From Methylobacterium sp. J-090 (GTDB lineage Bacteria; Pseudomonadota; Alphaproteobacteria; Rhizobiales; Beijerinckiaceae): a stretch of 64,000 bases of DNA. The position numbers and the translations under genes were made by a program. This document shows positions 44,257 to 53,115 of this stretch, one piece after another. The stretch covers positions 1-64,000 of the forward strand of contig NZ_JAKSXV010000065.1 of the NCBI RefSeq assembly GCF_022829345.1, in the 5' to 3' direction. Position 1 is the stretch's first letter. Every line of letters begins with the position of its first letter. A model generated the notes under the pieces. The model saw nothing but the letters and a program-made list of their open reading frames with translations, was not told the origin of the DNA and searched no databases.

Positions 44257-45570
44257 ATGCGGACGGCCCTGGAGCGGGATGCGATGATCCCGAGACCGCA
44301 GCCTGCCCGTGCGGGCGGCCTGGCGGCCCGTGCGGACGGCTTGGCGGCCACCGCCCGGCCCGACACGGACATGGCCCGGCCGTCCCTGCTTCTGCCCGCG
44401 ATCCTCGCGCTCCTTGCAGTCCTGCTCATCGCGAAGACCGTCGAACTGACGGGGCAGGACCCCGGGCGGATCACGACGCTCATCGACTTCGATGCGTTCC
44501 GCATCGCCGGCCGCCTGGTCTGGCGCGGTGAGATCGCCCAAGCCTACCACTTCGTCACGATGCTGGAGGCCCAGCGCACCCTCGGAGCGCCCGACGCCTT
44601 CCTGCCCTGGACCTACCCGCCGGTCTTCAACCTCGTGGTCGCGCCCTTCGCCCACCTCCCGCGCGGTCTCGGGTACCTGCTGTTCACCGGCGGGACCCTC
44701 GCGGCCTACATCGTGGTCCTGCGGCGGCTGGCGCCGCAGCATCTCGGCGCGCTCCTCGCACTGCTGTTTCCCGCCCTCGCCGTCACCATCGCGTGCGGCC
44801 AGAACGGTTTCCTCACCGGCGCCCTCGTGGGTACGGCCTGCCTCTACCTCCTACGGCGCGACCCGCGGGCCGGGCTGCCCCTCGGACTCATGGCGATCAA
44901 GCCCCATCTCGCCGTCGGCTTCGCGCTCCACGCCGCGATGACCCGCGACTGGCGCACGGCGCTCACCGCCGCTTGCGTCGCCGCCGCCTCGGCCGGCCTC
45001 GCCACCCTGATCCTCGGCCCATCCATCTGGAGCGCGTTCCTCGGCGGCGTCGCCGAGGCGCGCGTCTTCCTCGAACAGGGTCTCTACCCGCTGTTCCGGA
45101 TGATCTCGGCCTATGCCGCCGTGCGAACCCTCGGGGCGCCGGCGTCGGTGGCGATGGCCGCGCAGGTCGGCGTGGCGCTCGTCGCCCTCGGCCTCGTGGC
45201 CTTCGCCATCCACCGCCGGATGCCCATCCCCCAGGTGGTCGGCCTCACCGCCCTGGCGAGCCTTCTGGTGAGCCCCTACGCCTACGATTACGATCTGCCG
45301 ATCCTCGGTGTCGGACTGGCGTTGCTCGCCCCGGATCTCCTGGCCCGTGCCACGCCACGCGAGCGGATCGCCGTGTTCGTCCTCGTCTGGGTCGCGTCCG
45401 GATGGGGCCTGGCCATGACGGGGCTGCTGCGCCTCTGGTACGGAGCCGAGGGACTGCCGCTCGGGGCGATGCCGCTGTCCCTGGCCGGTCCGGCGCTGAT
45501 GGCCCTCGTCGGCCTGATCTGGCGGGTTCTCCGGCGCCGGCCCGCCATCCCCGCGGCGCCGCGATCGTAG
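44257..45570 (+). CDS. GT87/DUF2029-type multi-pass membrane protein
   Basis: The 437-residue protein has about 10 hydrophobic segments. The region FDAFRIAGRLVWRGEIAQAY followed by FLPWTYPPVFNLVVAPFAHL matches DUF2029, which includes polyprenyl-phosphate-dependent mannosyltransferases (GT87) in other bacteria. The conserved acidic residue after the first membrane helix (FDAF) fits the GT-C fold. Substrate unknown. The first 35 residues are charged and may not be real; the ATG at 44371 (MARPSLL) is an alternative start. Confidence 0.75.
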   Translation: MRTALERDAMIPRPQPARAGGLAARADGLAATARPDTDMARPSLLLPAILALLAVLLIAKTVELTGQDPGRITTLIDFDAFRIAGRLVWRGEIAQAYHFVTMLEAQRTLGAPDAFLPWTYPPVFNLVVAPFAHLPRGLGYLLFTGGTLAAYIVVLRRLAPQHLGALLALLFPALAVTIACGQNGFLTGALVGTACLYLLRRDPRAGLPLGLMAIKPHLAVGFALHAAMTRDWRTALTAACVAAASAGLATLILGPSIWSAFLGGVAEARVFLEQGLYPLFRMISAYAAVRTLGAPASVAMAAQVGVALVALGLVAFAIHRRMPIPQVVGLTALASLLVSPYAYDYDLPILGVGLALLAPDLLARATPRERIAVFVLVWVASGWGLAMTGLLRLWYGAEGLPLGAMPLSLAGPALMALVGLIWRVLRRRPAIPAAPRS

Positions 45571-45898
45571 GGCGTGGCGAGACCTCGCCCCGCCCGCGCG
45601 GTTCCTCCGATTGATTCGCGGAAATGGAGAAAACCGGTCACCCGCAGACGCCACAGCGGCCGGCCGATCCACGCCCGCTTCGATCGAGCGGAAGGGGGAT
45701 CATCCGAACGCCGCGCGACCCCTTCGAAACAGGTTGAGTTCGACGCCGCTCAAGCGCCGCATGGCCGAACCCCGTCCCCGCTCTGATCGAGGGGAGAGGG
45801 TCTCAGCCGGGGAGATACGCTCCAATCCCGCTGCCGGTCGATCCAATCGGAGCCGGTCCAAGGCTTCGTCACAAGGCTTCGTCAGAAGCAAACCTCCG
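45571..45898. other. Intergenic stretch without a gene
   Basis: About 330 bases between the convergent GT87-type gene and the PilZ gene. I see only short frames with poor codon use and no motif; a small GGCGAG...CTCGCC hairpin near 45577-45592 could end the rightward transcript. Confidence 0.45.
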
Positions 45899-46321
45899 TC
45901 AGAAGGCGGAGATTCCGCGGGTGCGCCGGAGACCGCCCGCCGCGGCCGTGTCCTGGGGCGCGGCAGCGGCCGAAGCGGGAGTCGAGGCGGCGGCCTCCAC
46001 GGGCGCGGCCGGAGCCGGGACCTTGCCGACCCGCTCGATGCGGACGCCGGCGTAAGCACCCCGGCGCCAGGCCAGGCGGACGAGACAGAGAAAATCCCGG
46101 CCGATGATCCGCAGCATGAACACGTCCGGCAGCGCGCAATCCGCCGGAATACCGATCCGCGCCCCAGACTTCGAGACATCCTTCACGGTGCACGGCAATT
46201 CCGTTCCGTCGCGAAACCGGATCGTCGCGATCCAGTTGGTTTCGCTTCTCGCTTCGCGCCGCGCCACCTGCGTCGCGCTCTCCGCACTCGCCGTCACGCG
46301 CACTTCTCCGCGTCGAACCAT
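45899..46321 (-). CDS. PilZ-domain protein with Ala/Pro tail
   Basis: The start at 46321 gives 140 residues. A PilZ domain covers about 15-95: ARREARSETNWIATIRF contains the N-terminal RxxxR motif, and TVKDVSKSGARIGIPADCA has the DVSKSGA motif. It is followed by a flexible Ala/Pro tail (VPAPAAPVEAAASTPASAAA). The longer frame from 46615 would add 98 residues with no PilZ-type features. The predicted role is c-di-GMP sensing. A shorter PilZ gene is at 103-375. Confidence 0.75.
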   Translation of the reverse strand: MVRRGEVRVTASAESATQVARREARSETNWIATIRFRDGTELPCTVKDVSKSGARIGIPADCALPDVFMLRIIGRDFLCLVRLAWRRGAYAGVRIERVGKVPAPAAPVEAAASTPASAAAAPQDTAAAGGLRRTRGISAF

Positions 46322-46442
46322 TGAGAAGCAGGTTACCGTCGAGAGCTTTACGGATCGATACCACACCAAAACGCCCCGATCACGCCTCCGTGATCGGGAA
46401 GGATTTACTTGTGGAACTCCGCGTCGATCGCGAATCGAAGGG

Positions 46443-48026
46443 CTAATTCGGTTTGATTGTTCCACCCGGAAGCGTCCCTGGGCTGGACGCCTGCTTCTCG
46501 GGGTTCTTGATCTGGCTATAGGCAATGCTAGAAAAGCTTCCGATGACAGCGTGCCAGCCGATTTGCCCATAGGCGGGATCGTCACGGCCGGCGGTGCAGA
46601 AGGCCGTGGTGACACCGTTGACGATGTCGTCGTCCTTGGCCCCCGGGGCCGCCGCCTTGATCCGGGGCAGCAGCGCGTCGAGGCGCGGGATGAAGTCCGC
46701 AGGGGTCAGCCCCTTGAGGGCCTCGGCCGCACCCGCGTCGTCGAGGGCCTTGGCGATCTCGGGCTGGGCGATCTCGGCGCACGGCGCGCTGCCGGCCAGC
46801 ATGGTCTTCGTCTTCTCGCGCGCCGTCGCCACCACACCCCGTTCCGTGATGACGGGGGCGCTGTTGCCCCAGGCATTGCGGATGTAGTCCGTGACGTCGG
46901 CCACCTCCGCGTCGGTCATGCCGACACCGATGGCCGGCATCGGGGCGTAGCCGTTCTGAGCCGAGAGACCGCCGAGGATCACCCGGATCACCGTCTCCGG
47001 GCCTTGCGCCTGCACCGAGGTGTTGCCGGCGAGGGCCGGGATCGCACCCTCGACGCCCTTGCCGTCGGGCTTGTGGCAGGAAGAGCAGTAGCTGAGATAA
47101 GTACCGGCCCCCGGTGCACCGGCGGTGTTGAAGGCCTGGAGGTCCTTGGTCTTGTAGCTCTCCTTGGCCTTCTGGGTGCGCAGATACGCGACCATCGCCT
47201 TGAGGTCGGCATCGGTCAGCTTCGAGAGGGATTCCTGGATCGTCTGGCGCATGGGGCCGGCGGCGACGCCGGGGCGATCGCCGGGCGCGGTCCCGGTCTT
47301 GAGGTAGGTCACCACCTGTTCGTCGGTCCAGGCTCCGATCCCGGTGTGATCGTCGGGGGTGATGTTGGGGGCGTACCACCCGTCGATGACGCCGCCGCCG
47401 AGCTTGCCGGCGAGGGCGCTGTTGCCGACGATCTTGTTGGCGTTGTGGCACATGCCGCAATGGCCCAGGCCCTCGACGAGGTAGCCGCCGCGGTTCACCT
47501 CGGCGCTCGCCTCGGGGTCAGGCTTGAATTCCCCGGCCGTGAAGAACGCCGTGCGCCACGTGACGAGGGCGGTGCGGATGTTGAACGGGAACGGGATCTC
47601 GGAGGGCTTGCGCACCTCGCGAACGGCTTCGAGGGATTGCAGGTAGGCGAAGATCGCGTCGGAATCCTCGCGCGTCACCTTCGTGTACCAGGCGAACGGG
47701 AAGGCCGGGTAGAGATACGATCCGTCCTTGGTGATGCCGTCGTGGAAGGCACGGTAGAACTCGTCGGCGCTCCAGGCGCCCAGACCCGTTTCCTTGTCGG
47801 GCGTTAGGTTGGGCGTGCGGATCTTGCCGATGGGCGTGTCGAGCACGTAATTGCCGGCGAACGGCTTGCCGCCGGGGGCGGTGTGGCAGGCAACGCAGTC
47901 GCCGGCGGTGACGAGATACTCGCCGCGCTTGACGAGCTCGGCCCTGGCGTCCTGCGCGCCGGCGGGGAAGACTGCGGAACACAGGAGGAAACCGGGACCG
48001 AGGCCGAGGGCGACGAGGCGATGCAT
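46443..48026 (-). CDS. Tri-heme membrane-type cytochrome c (alcohol dehydrogenase cytochrome subunit type)
   Basis: The 527-residue protein starts at the ATG at 48026 (or the GTG just before) and has a signal peptide, then three CxxCH motifs: CVACH, CGMCH and CSSCH, at roughly residues 46, 195 and 330. The order resembles the cytochrome c subunit of gluconate/sorbitol/alcohol dehydrogenases (AdhB/GndC-like), which passes electrons to ubiquinone. After the third heme, an atypical extension of about 130 residues with more cysteines (GSAPCAEIAQ, TTAFCTAGRD) is present. No dehydrogenase subunit is adjacent. Its partner is unknown. Confidence 0.84.
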   Translation of the reverse strand: MHRLVALGLGPGFLLCSAVFPAGAQDARAELVKRGEYLVTAGDCVACHTAPGGKPFAGNYVLDTPIGKIRTPNLTPDKETGLGAWSADEFYRAFHDGITKDGSYLYPAFPFAWYTKVTREDSDAIFAYLQSLEAVREVRKPSEIPFPFNIRTALVTWRTAFFTAGEFKPDPEASAEVNRGGYLVEGLGHCGMCHNANKIVGNSALAGKLGGGVIDGWYAPNITPDDHTGIGAWTDEQVVTYLKTGTAPGDRPGVAAGPMRQTIQESLSKLTDADLKAMVAYLRTQKAKESYKTKDLQAFNTAGAPGAGTYLSYCSSCHKPDGKGVEGAIPALAGNTSVQAQGPETVIRVILGGLSAQNGYAPMPAIGVGMTDAEVADVTDYIRNAWGNSAPVITERGVVATAREKTKTMLAGSAPCAEIAQPEIAKALDDAGAAEALKGLTPADFIPRLDALLPRIKAAAPGAKDDDIVNGVTTAFCTAGRDDPAYGQIGWHAVIGSFSSIAYSQIKNPEKQASSPGTLPGGTIKPN

Positions 48027-48060
48027 CACACCTGTTCTCCGCGCGATCTGAAAACTGGAA

Positions 48061-48411
48061 CTATATTAACTCATGGCTCGGGAACGCGACGGTTTCCGGC
48101 ATTGTTCCGCCGGTCCGGGTCGGTGGTTTGCCGCATGCGTCGCACGCCCCGGCGGCACTCCGCAGGCGCAGGCCGAGTTCCGTGCCGTGGGCCAGGAACG
48201 AGGCGAGGAGGCAGGCCGCGACCATCCACCACGCCGCCCCCGTCAGCGCCGCGCGCACGGCCAGCATCAGGGCCGCCCCCGAGGCGAGGTTGAACAGCAG
48301 CGGACGAAGCTGCACCCGCCTGCCGCGCCAGAGCACGAGGGCGAGGGCCTCGCCGACGACGAGGACCAGGATGGCATCGATGACGTGCCCGGAGGCGAAG
48401 AGCCAGGTCAT
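48061..48411 (-). CDS. Small multi-pass membrane protein
   Basis: The 116-residue product has three hydrophobic segments: DAILVLVVGEALALVLW, ASGAALMLAVRAALTGAAWW and MVAACLLASFLAHGTEL, then a CDACG motif in the tail. No family is recognised, though similar proteins accompany photosynthesis or tspO genes in related genomes, from memory. It is 5 bp downstream of tspO in the same direction and so is likely the last gene of that operon. Confidence 0.6.
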   Translation of the reverse strand: MTWLFASGHVIDAILVLVVGEALALVLWRGRRVQLRPLLFNLASGAALMLAVRAALTGAAWWMVAACLLASFLAHGTELGLRLRSAAGACDACGKPPTRTGGTMPETVAFPSHELI

Positions 48412-48415
48412 CGCC

Positions 48416-48910
48416 CTAGGCCGCCCCGAACGGGCCGTTGAGGCGCACGATGGCCCGGTTGAGCACGGCGGCGATCCCGACCCAGGCGAGATAGGGCAGC
48501 AGGAGCACTGCCCCGAGAGTGGAGACCCGCAGGGTCACGACGATGAGGGCGAGGATCGACAGCCAGAGGAGCACGACTTCGGCCAGGGCCCAGTCCGGCC
48601 GGCGCATCCGGAAGAAGATCGCGCTCCAGGCGATGTTGAGGACGGCATTGACCGCGTAGGCCAGGAGCAGCGCGCTGCGCCGCTCCTGGCTCGCATCGGC
48701 ATTCCACGCCACGACGGCCGAGATCGCCGCCAGGGTGAAGATCGTGGTCCAGATCGGCCCGAACGCCCAGTCCGGCGGCTTCCAGGCCGGGCGGCGCAGG
48801 CCGTGGTACCAGGGGCCGATGGTGGTGAGCACGCCGCCGGCCACCGCCACGACGATGGCCACGCCCGCCGCGACGGCGATCGGCATCCAGTCCCAGGTTT
48901 CGGGCTGCAT
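48416..48910 (-). CDS. tspO: TspO/MBR family tryptophan-rich sensory protein
   Basis: The 164-residue protein has five hydrophobic helices and the family signature GPWYHGLRRPAWKPPDWAFGP near residue 32, then LAYAVNAVLNIAWSAIFFRM and LLLPYLAWVGIAAVLNRAI. TspO binds tetrapyrroles and, in Rhodobacter, modulates photosynthesis gene expression. Its ATG overlaps the bchP stop (TGATG), so it is translated with bchP, making a link with bacteriochlorophyll synthesis clear. Confidence 0.9.
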   Translation of the reverse strand: MQPETWDWMPIAVAAGVAIVVAVAGGVLTTIGPWYHGLRRPAWKPPDWAFGPIWTTIFTLAAISAVVAWNADASQERRSALLLAYAVNAVLNIAWSAIFFRMRRPDWALAEVVLLWLSILALIVVTLRVSTLGAVLLLPYLAWVGIAAVLNRAIVRLNGPFGAA

Positions 48911-50130
48911 CAGGGCGAGACCCACCGGAACAGGTGCGCGAGGTCCTTGAAGAAGATCCGCACGTGGGCGACGGGCTTGGCGCGGACCAGCTCCTTGTTC
49001 ATGTAGGAATCCCAGGTGAGCTGCTGGACGTCCTTGTCGCGGCAGATGGAGACGAAGCGCTCGCGCAAAGCGTCGTTGCGGTACCAGACCCCCTGCATGA
49101 TGCGCAGGATGAGGAAGACGCGCCCGTGCAGGCGCATGAACCGCTTGCGTGCCAGCGCCAGCGCCGAGGCCTTGCCGGTGACGAGGAAGCGCTCGGCGGC
49201 TTCCGCCGCGAGCCGCCCGCCCAGCATCGCGTAGTAGATACCCTCGCCGGAGGCCGGGGCGACGAGGCCGGCGGCATCCCCCGTCAGCAGGACATCGCGG
49301 CCGTTGTCCCACTTGCGCAGGGGCTTGAGGGGCAGGGGCGCGCCTTCGCGGCGCACGGTCTGCCCGGCATCGAGGCCGGTCTCGGCGCGCAGATCCCGGA
49401 TGGCGCCGCGCAGGGAGAATCCCTTGCGGGCGCTGCCCGTGCCGATGCTGACCGTGTCGCCGTGGGGGAAGACCCAGGCATAGAAATCCGGCGAGCGCCT
49501 GCCTTGGTAGTAGACGTCGCAGCGCGTCGCCGCGACGTCACCGCCCTCGGGCGGCAGGCGCACGATCTCGTGATAGGCGAACACCTGCTTCATCGCGGCG
49601 TGGCCGGGGATTTCGGCCCGGCCCACGGTGGAACTCGCTCCGTCGGCGCCGATGACGAGGCGGGCCCGAACCCGGCGGGGCGTGCCCGCCTGCCGGTAAT
49701 GCACCGTGGCGAGCCCCTCGGCGTCGCGCTCGATCCGGTCGAAGGTCGCCGCGCGGAGATCCGCCCCGGCCAGGACGGCGCGGTTGCGCAGCCACGGGTC
49801 GAAATGCTCGCGATCGACCATGCCGACGAAGCCGTCGCCGATGGGCATGTCGACCCGCTGGTCCTTCGGCGAGATCATCCGGGCCGAGCGGACCTTGGCG
49901 ACGAGGAGGTCGTCGGGGATGGCGAAGTCGCGGATGAGGCGCGGCGGGATCGCGCCGCCGCAGGGCTTGATCCGGCCCGGCTTGTCGAGGAGCAGCACCC
50001 GCCGCCCCGCCCGGGCGAGGTCCGTGGCGGCCGTGGCGCCAGCAGGGCCCCCGCCCACCACCACGCAGTCGAAGGTTTCCGGCTCGGGCGGATGGGGGTT
50101 GGGTGGAGACGTGAGGGTCGGTGCGGACAT
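48910..50130 (-). CDS. bchP: Geranylgeranyl reductase (bacteriochlorophyll)
   Basis: The 406-residue flavoprotein reduces the geranylgeranyl tail of bacteriochlorophyll to phytyl. N-terminal FAD-binding VVVGGGPAGATAATDLARAG near residue 22, and LLTGDAAGLVAPASGEGIYY near residue 295, identify the BchP/ChlP type. The C-terminal VWYRNDALRERFVSICRDKD also fits. It ends overlapping tspO and starts 5 bp after the pucC-family gene. The start at 50130 is favoured over an in-frame GTG a few codons upstream. Confidence 0.9.
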   Translation of the reverse strand: MSAPTLTSPPNPHPPEPETFDCVVVGGGPAGATAATDLARAGRRVLLLDKPGRIKPCGGAIPPRLIRDFAIPDDLLVAKVRSARMISPKDQRVDMPIGDGFVGMVDREHFDPWLRNRAVLAGADLRAATFDRIERDAEGLATVHYRQAGTPRRVRARLVIGADGASSTVGRAEIPGHAAMKQVFAYHEIVRLPPEGGDVAATRCDVYYQGRRSPDFYAWVFPHGDTVSIGTGSARKGFSLRGAIRDLRAETGLDAGQTVRREGAPLPLKPLRKWDNGRDVLLTGDAAGLVAPASGEGIYYAMLGGRLAAEAAERFLVTGKASALALARKRFMRLHGRVFLILRIMQGVWYRNDALRERFVSICRDKDVQQLTWDSYMNKELVRAKPVAHVRIFFKDLAHLFRWVSP

Positions 50131-50135
50131 GGGCG

Positions 50136-51494
50136 TCACCTCGTGGACAGGCGCGTCGCGAAGGGGGCGAGGTCGGAGCGGGGCGCGCGGCGCGGCGCCG
50201 GGTCTTGCTGGACTTGAGGTTGGGGTTGGGCGATGCGCAGGGCGAGGACGGTGGCGAAGAGGAACAGCACGGCCTCGGCCGCGAACACGCCGGCATAGGC
50301 CTGGACCGGCGGCAGGACGAGGCGGGCGGCATCCACCGCCAGGGTCCCTAGGAAGCCGCCGGCGCCGAAGGCGACGCCCTGGGCCGCCCCCCACACGCCC
50401 ATGCGGGTGCCTCGCTCGGCCTCGCCACCGGCCCCGGCGAGCCCCATCATCGAGCCGATGGCGGCCACCGCGAAGACGCCGTTGGCCAGTCCCAGGGCGA
50501 ACACCGCCGCGCGCAACGGGAAGTCCGGCCCGACGAGGCCGCCGCCCGCGATGGCGAGGAGGGCCACGGCCGAGCCGACGCAGCCGAGGGCGGTCCACAC
50601 CTTGAGGGAGCCGAGGACGGGCCCGCCGATCCCCATGGTGAGCCCTGCCACCAGCAGCATCCCGGCCAGCACGCCACCGTGCTGGAGGCCGGCGAGCTTC
50701 GTCGTCCCCCCCGGCGTCATCGCGAAGACCAGGCCGGCGAAGGGCTCGAGGATGAGTTCCTGCGCGCTGTAGGCGAGCATGGCGACGAAGATGAACACCG
50801 TGAAGCGCCGCGAGGTCGGCTCGGCCCAGACCCGGGCGAGCACGGCCCGGAACGGCGTCTTCGCCACGGCGTCGCGGGTGTCGTCTACAGGGCGGACGGA
50901 CTCGACGCCGCGCACGGCCAGGGCCGCGACGAGGAAGGCGACGGCCGAGACCGTGCCGGAGACGGCGACGAGTCGCGCGCCGGAAAACGGATCGAGGAAG
51001 TGGCCGGCGAGCGGCGCCGTGATGGCGAACCCCGCGATCATCATCACCCAGACGACGGTGGCGGCGGCCCCCCGGCGGCGATCCTCGACCCCCGTGGCGA
51101 GGAGCACGAGGAGCGAGGTGCCGGCCGCCCCCGCCCCCATGCCAACGGTGAGGAAGGACAGGATTGCGAGGGCGAGGCCGGCGGCCTGATGGGTCTCGGC
51201 CAAAGCCGTGGCGACGGCGGCGCCGAAGCCGCCGAGCGCCAAGGCGGCCATGCCGCCGACGATCCAAGGGGTGCGCCGTCCGTGGACGTCCGAGCCGTAG
51301 CCCCAGCGCGGCCGCAGGATCTGGACGGCGTAGTGCAGGGCGACGAGACCGCCGGGGACGATGGCCGGGAGGGCCAGTTCCACCACCATCACGCGGTTGA
51401 TGGTCGAGGTCATCAGGACGATGACGGCGCCGAGTGCCGTCTGGACGAGGCCGAGGCGGACGATCTGCCACCAACCGAACGCGAACGGTGCCAT
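50136..51494 (-). CDS. PucC/LhaA-family protein, bch2-like
   Basis: The 452-residue protein has about 12 membrane segments of the BCD/PucC family (MFS-type). It starts MAPFAFGWWQIVRLGLVQTA, with NRVMVVELALPAIVPGGLVA and RPRWGYGSDVHGRRTPWIVG, matching the family signature (loop between helices 2 and 3). Members upstream of bchP are known as bch2 (orf428, G115) in Rhodobacter; others (lhaA, pucC) assist light-harvesting assembly. It may deliver pigment or assist assembly. A PpsR box lies 80 bp upstream. Confidence 0.85.
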   Translation of the reverse strand: MAPFAFGWWQIVRLGLVQTALGAVIVLMTSTINRVMVVELALPAIVPGGLVALHYAVQILRPRWGYGSDVHGRRTPWIVGGMAALALGGFGAAVATALAETHQAAGLALAILSFLTVGMGAGAAGTSLLVLLATGVEDRRRGAAATVVWVMMIAGFAITAPLAGHFLDPFSGARLVAVSGTVSAVAFLVAALAVRGVESVRPVDDTRDAVAKTPFRAVLARVWAEPTSRRFTVFIFVAMLAYSAQELILEPFAGLVFAMTPGGTTKLAGLQHGGVLAGMLLVAGLTMGIGGPVLGSLKVWTALGCVGSAVALLAIAGGGLVGPDFPLRAAVFALGLANGVFAVAAIGSMMGLAGAGGEAERGTRMGVWGAAQGVAFGAGGFLGTLAVDAARLVLPPVQAYAGVFAAEAVLFLFATVLALRIAQPQPQVQQDPAPRRAPRSDLAPFATRLSTR

Positions 51495-51573
51495 TCACCG
51501 GCCTCCCTGGCGCCATCGGCGGGCCGGCCGAAGCCGCCACCGCCCGGGAACGCTAGTGATTGACGGCAATCCG

Positions 51574-51591
51574 TGTCAAGTTTGATTTACA
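51574..51591 (-). promoter_or_regulatory. PpsR/CrtJ-type binding box TGT-N12-ACA
   Basis: TGTCAAGTTTGATTTACA fits the PpsR/CrtJ consensus TGT-N12-ACA exactly. It lies upstream of the leftward bch2-bchP-tspO operon and after the ppsR stop. A second dyad of the same 18-bp size, TGAC-N10-GTCA (51561-51578), overlaps it by 5 bp; the pair could give co-operative binding. The repressor gene itself is immediately adjacent. Confidence 0.75.
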
Positions 51592-51625
51592 TATTGAGCA
51601 TCACAATGTCCGGCGGACGGGACGT

Positions 51626-53080
51626 TCACCCCTCTTCGGCCGGCTCCGGCGCGTCGAGATCGCCGATCCCGTAGCGGCGCAACTTGGCATAGAGGCCCTG
51701 GCGGCTGAGGCCGAGCATCTCGGCGGCCGACGCGCGGTTGTCGCGGGTGATGCGCAGGGCCGCCTCGATGCACAGGCGCTCGATGAGATCGGTGGATTCC
51801 CGCACGAGGTTCTTCATGGACACCCGCCCGACGAGCTCCGTCATCTGTTCGACGGAGCGGGGCAGGTCGCGGCCGCCGGGCGCCGCCGGAGCGGTCCGGC
51901 GGGGGGCGCTGCGGATGGTGAAGCCGAGGCAGGGCTGCGCCCCGCCCGGGACCGCGACGGCGGCGACCTCGACCTCCTCCACGGCACCGTACTCGCCGCG
52001 AAAGCTCGTGGCGTAGTGGCGGACCGAGCCGTGCTGAGCCAAGGTGGCGAACAGGGTGGCGGCTTCGGTCTCCTCGCGGCCGAGCCAGCGGTCGAGGGGC
52101 TCGCCCCGCACCTGCTCCTCCGTGGCGAGTTGCGCCAGATCGAGGAAGGCCGGGTTGGCGGCCAGGATGCGCCGGGCCGGATCGGTGATCACGAACCCCT
52201 CGGGAAGGTTGTGGATGACGTCGAGGGTGCCGGCGCTGGTGCGGCTCGGGCCGGGCTCGGCCACGCGCTCCGGGTCGGATGCCAGCCGCAGGAGCACGCT
52301 CGTGGCGCTCTCCTGGCGAAACAGGGAGGCCGAGACCCGCACGGGACCGCGTCCGTTGCCGAGGCGGGCATTGAGGTCGCTCGCCTGGCCCGTGACCCGC
52401 AGGCCCGCGAACAGGGATTCGAGATCGCGGACGCTGCCCGCCTCGAACAGATCGACGGCGTCGTGGCCGACGATGCGCTTGTCGGCCTTGCCCAGCAGGC
52501 GCGCCGCAGCGGGATTGACCTCGGTGACCCGGCGGGTCGAGGCATCGACCACCAGAACCGGCTCGGCGCCGAGCTGGAACAGCAGGCGATAGCGCGTCTC
52601 GGCCCCGCGCATGCGCAGGTAGTCGCGTTCGAGGGCCTGCTGGGTCTCGGCCAAAGTCCGCTGGAGCGAGGCCATCGCCCGCAGGTTCCGGCCGATGACG
52701 ATGACCGGACCGCCGCTCTTCAGGCGCATGGCGGCGTAGCGCACGGGCAGGTCGATCCCCGTGGCCGACATGTGGTTGACCTGGCGCCAGCGGGTCACCG
52801 AACCGGGTTCGGCGTCCTTCAGGAGGGCGGCGATCTTCGGACGGCTCTCAACCGTGACGGTGTCGGCCCAGCGTTGCCCGAGCCAGGTCTCGCACCCCTC
52901 GCCGGCGAGATCCGTGCCGCTGAAGGCCGCGTCGCGGATCATCCCCTCTCCGTCGATGACGAGGGACAGGTCCGTCGCGGCGGCGACGAGAAGCCCGGCT
53001 GCCTGCGCATCGAGCGGACCGAAGGTCTTATGAAGCGCCGCGAACGCGTGGCTCGCGGCAGGAAGCGCCAGGCTGTTCAA
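51626..53080 (-). CDS. ppsR: PpsR/CrtJ redox/light transcriptional regulator
   Basis: The 484-residue protein has an N-terminal domain and PAS-type domains (about 30-140, 165-270, 290-400) and a Fis-type HTH at the C-terminus, DNRASAAEMLGLSRQGLYAK. PpsR/CrtJ represses photosynthesis genes under aerobic conditions. Cys437 (RLCIEAALRI) lies at the position of the redox-active HTH cysteine of CrtJ. Other cysteines are in GCETW and PCLGF. It forms a leftward pair with the AerR/PpaA-like gene; a PpsR box is downstream. Confidence 0.9.
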   Translation of the reverse strand: MNSLALPAASHAFAALHKTFGPLDAQAAGLLVAAATDLSLVIDGEGMIRDAAFSGTDLAGEGCETWLGQRWADTVTVESRPKIAALLKDAEPGSVTRWRQVNHMSATGIDLPVRYAAMRLKSGGPVIVIGRNLRAMASLQRTLAETQQALERDYLRMRGAETRYRLLFQLGAEPVLVVDASTRRVTEVNPAAARLLGKADKRIVGHDAVDLFEAGSVRDLESLFAGLRVTGQASDLNARLGNGRGPVRVSASLFRQESATSVLLRLASDPERVAEPGPSRTSAGTLDVIHNLPEGFVITDPARRILAANPAFLDLAQLATEEQVRGEPLDRWLGREETEAATLFATLAQHGSVRHYATSFRGEYGAVEEVEVAAVAVPGGAQPCLGFTIRSAPRRTAPAAPGGRDLPRSVEQMTELVGRVSMKNLVRESTDLIERLCIEAALRITRDNRASAAEMLGLSRQGLYAKLRRYGIGDLDAPEPAEEG

Positions 53081-53115
53081 GGTTCACCACGTCGTGATGT
53101 GGTCGGGCAGGTCTT

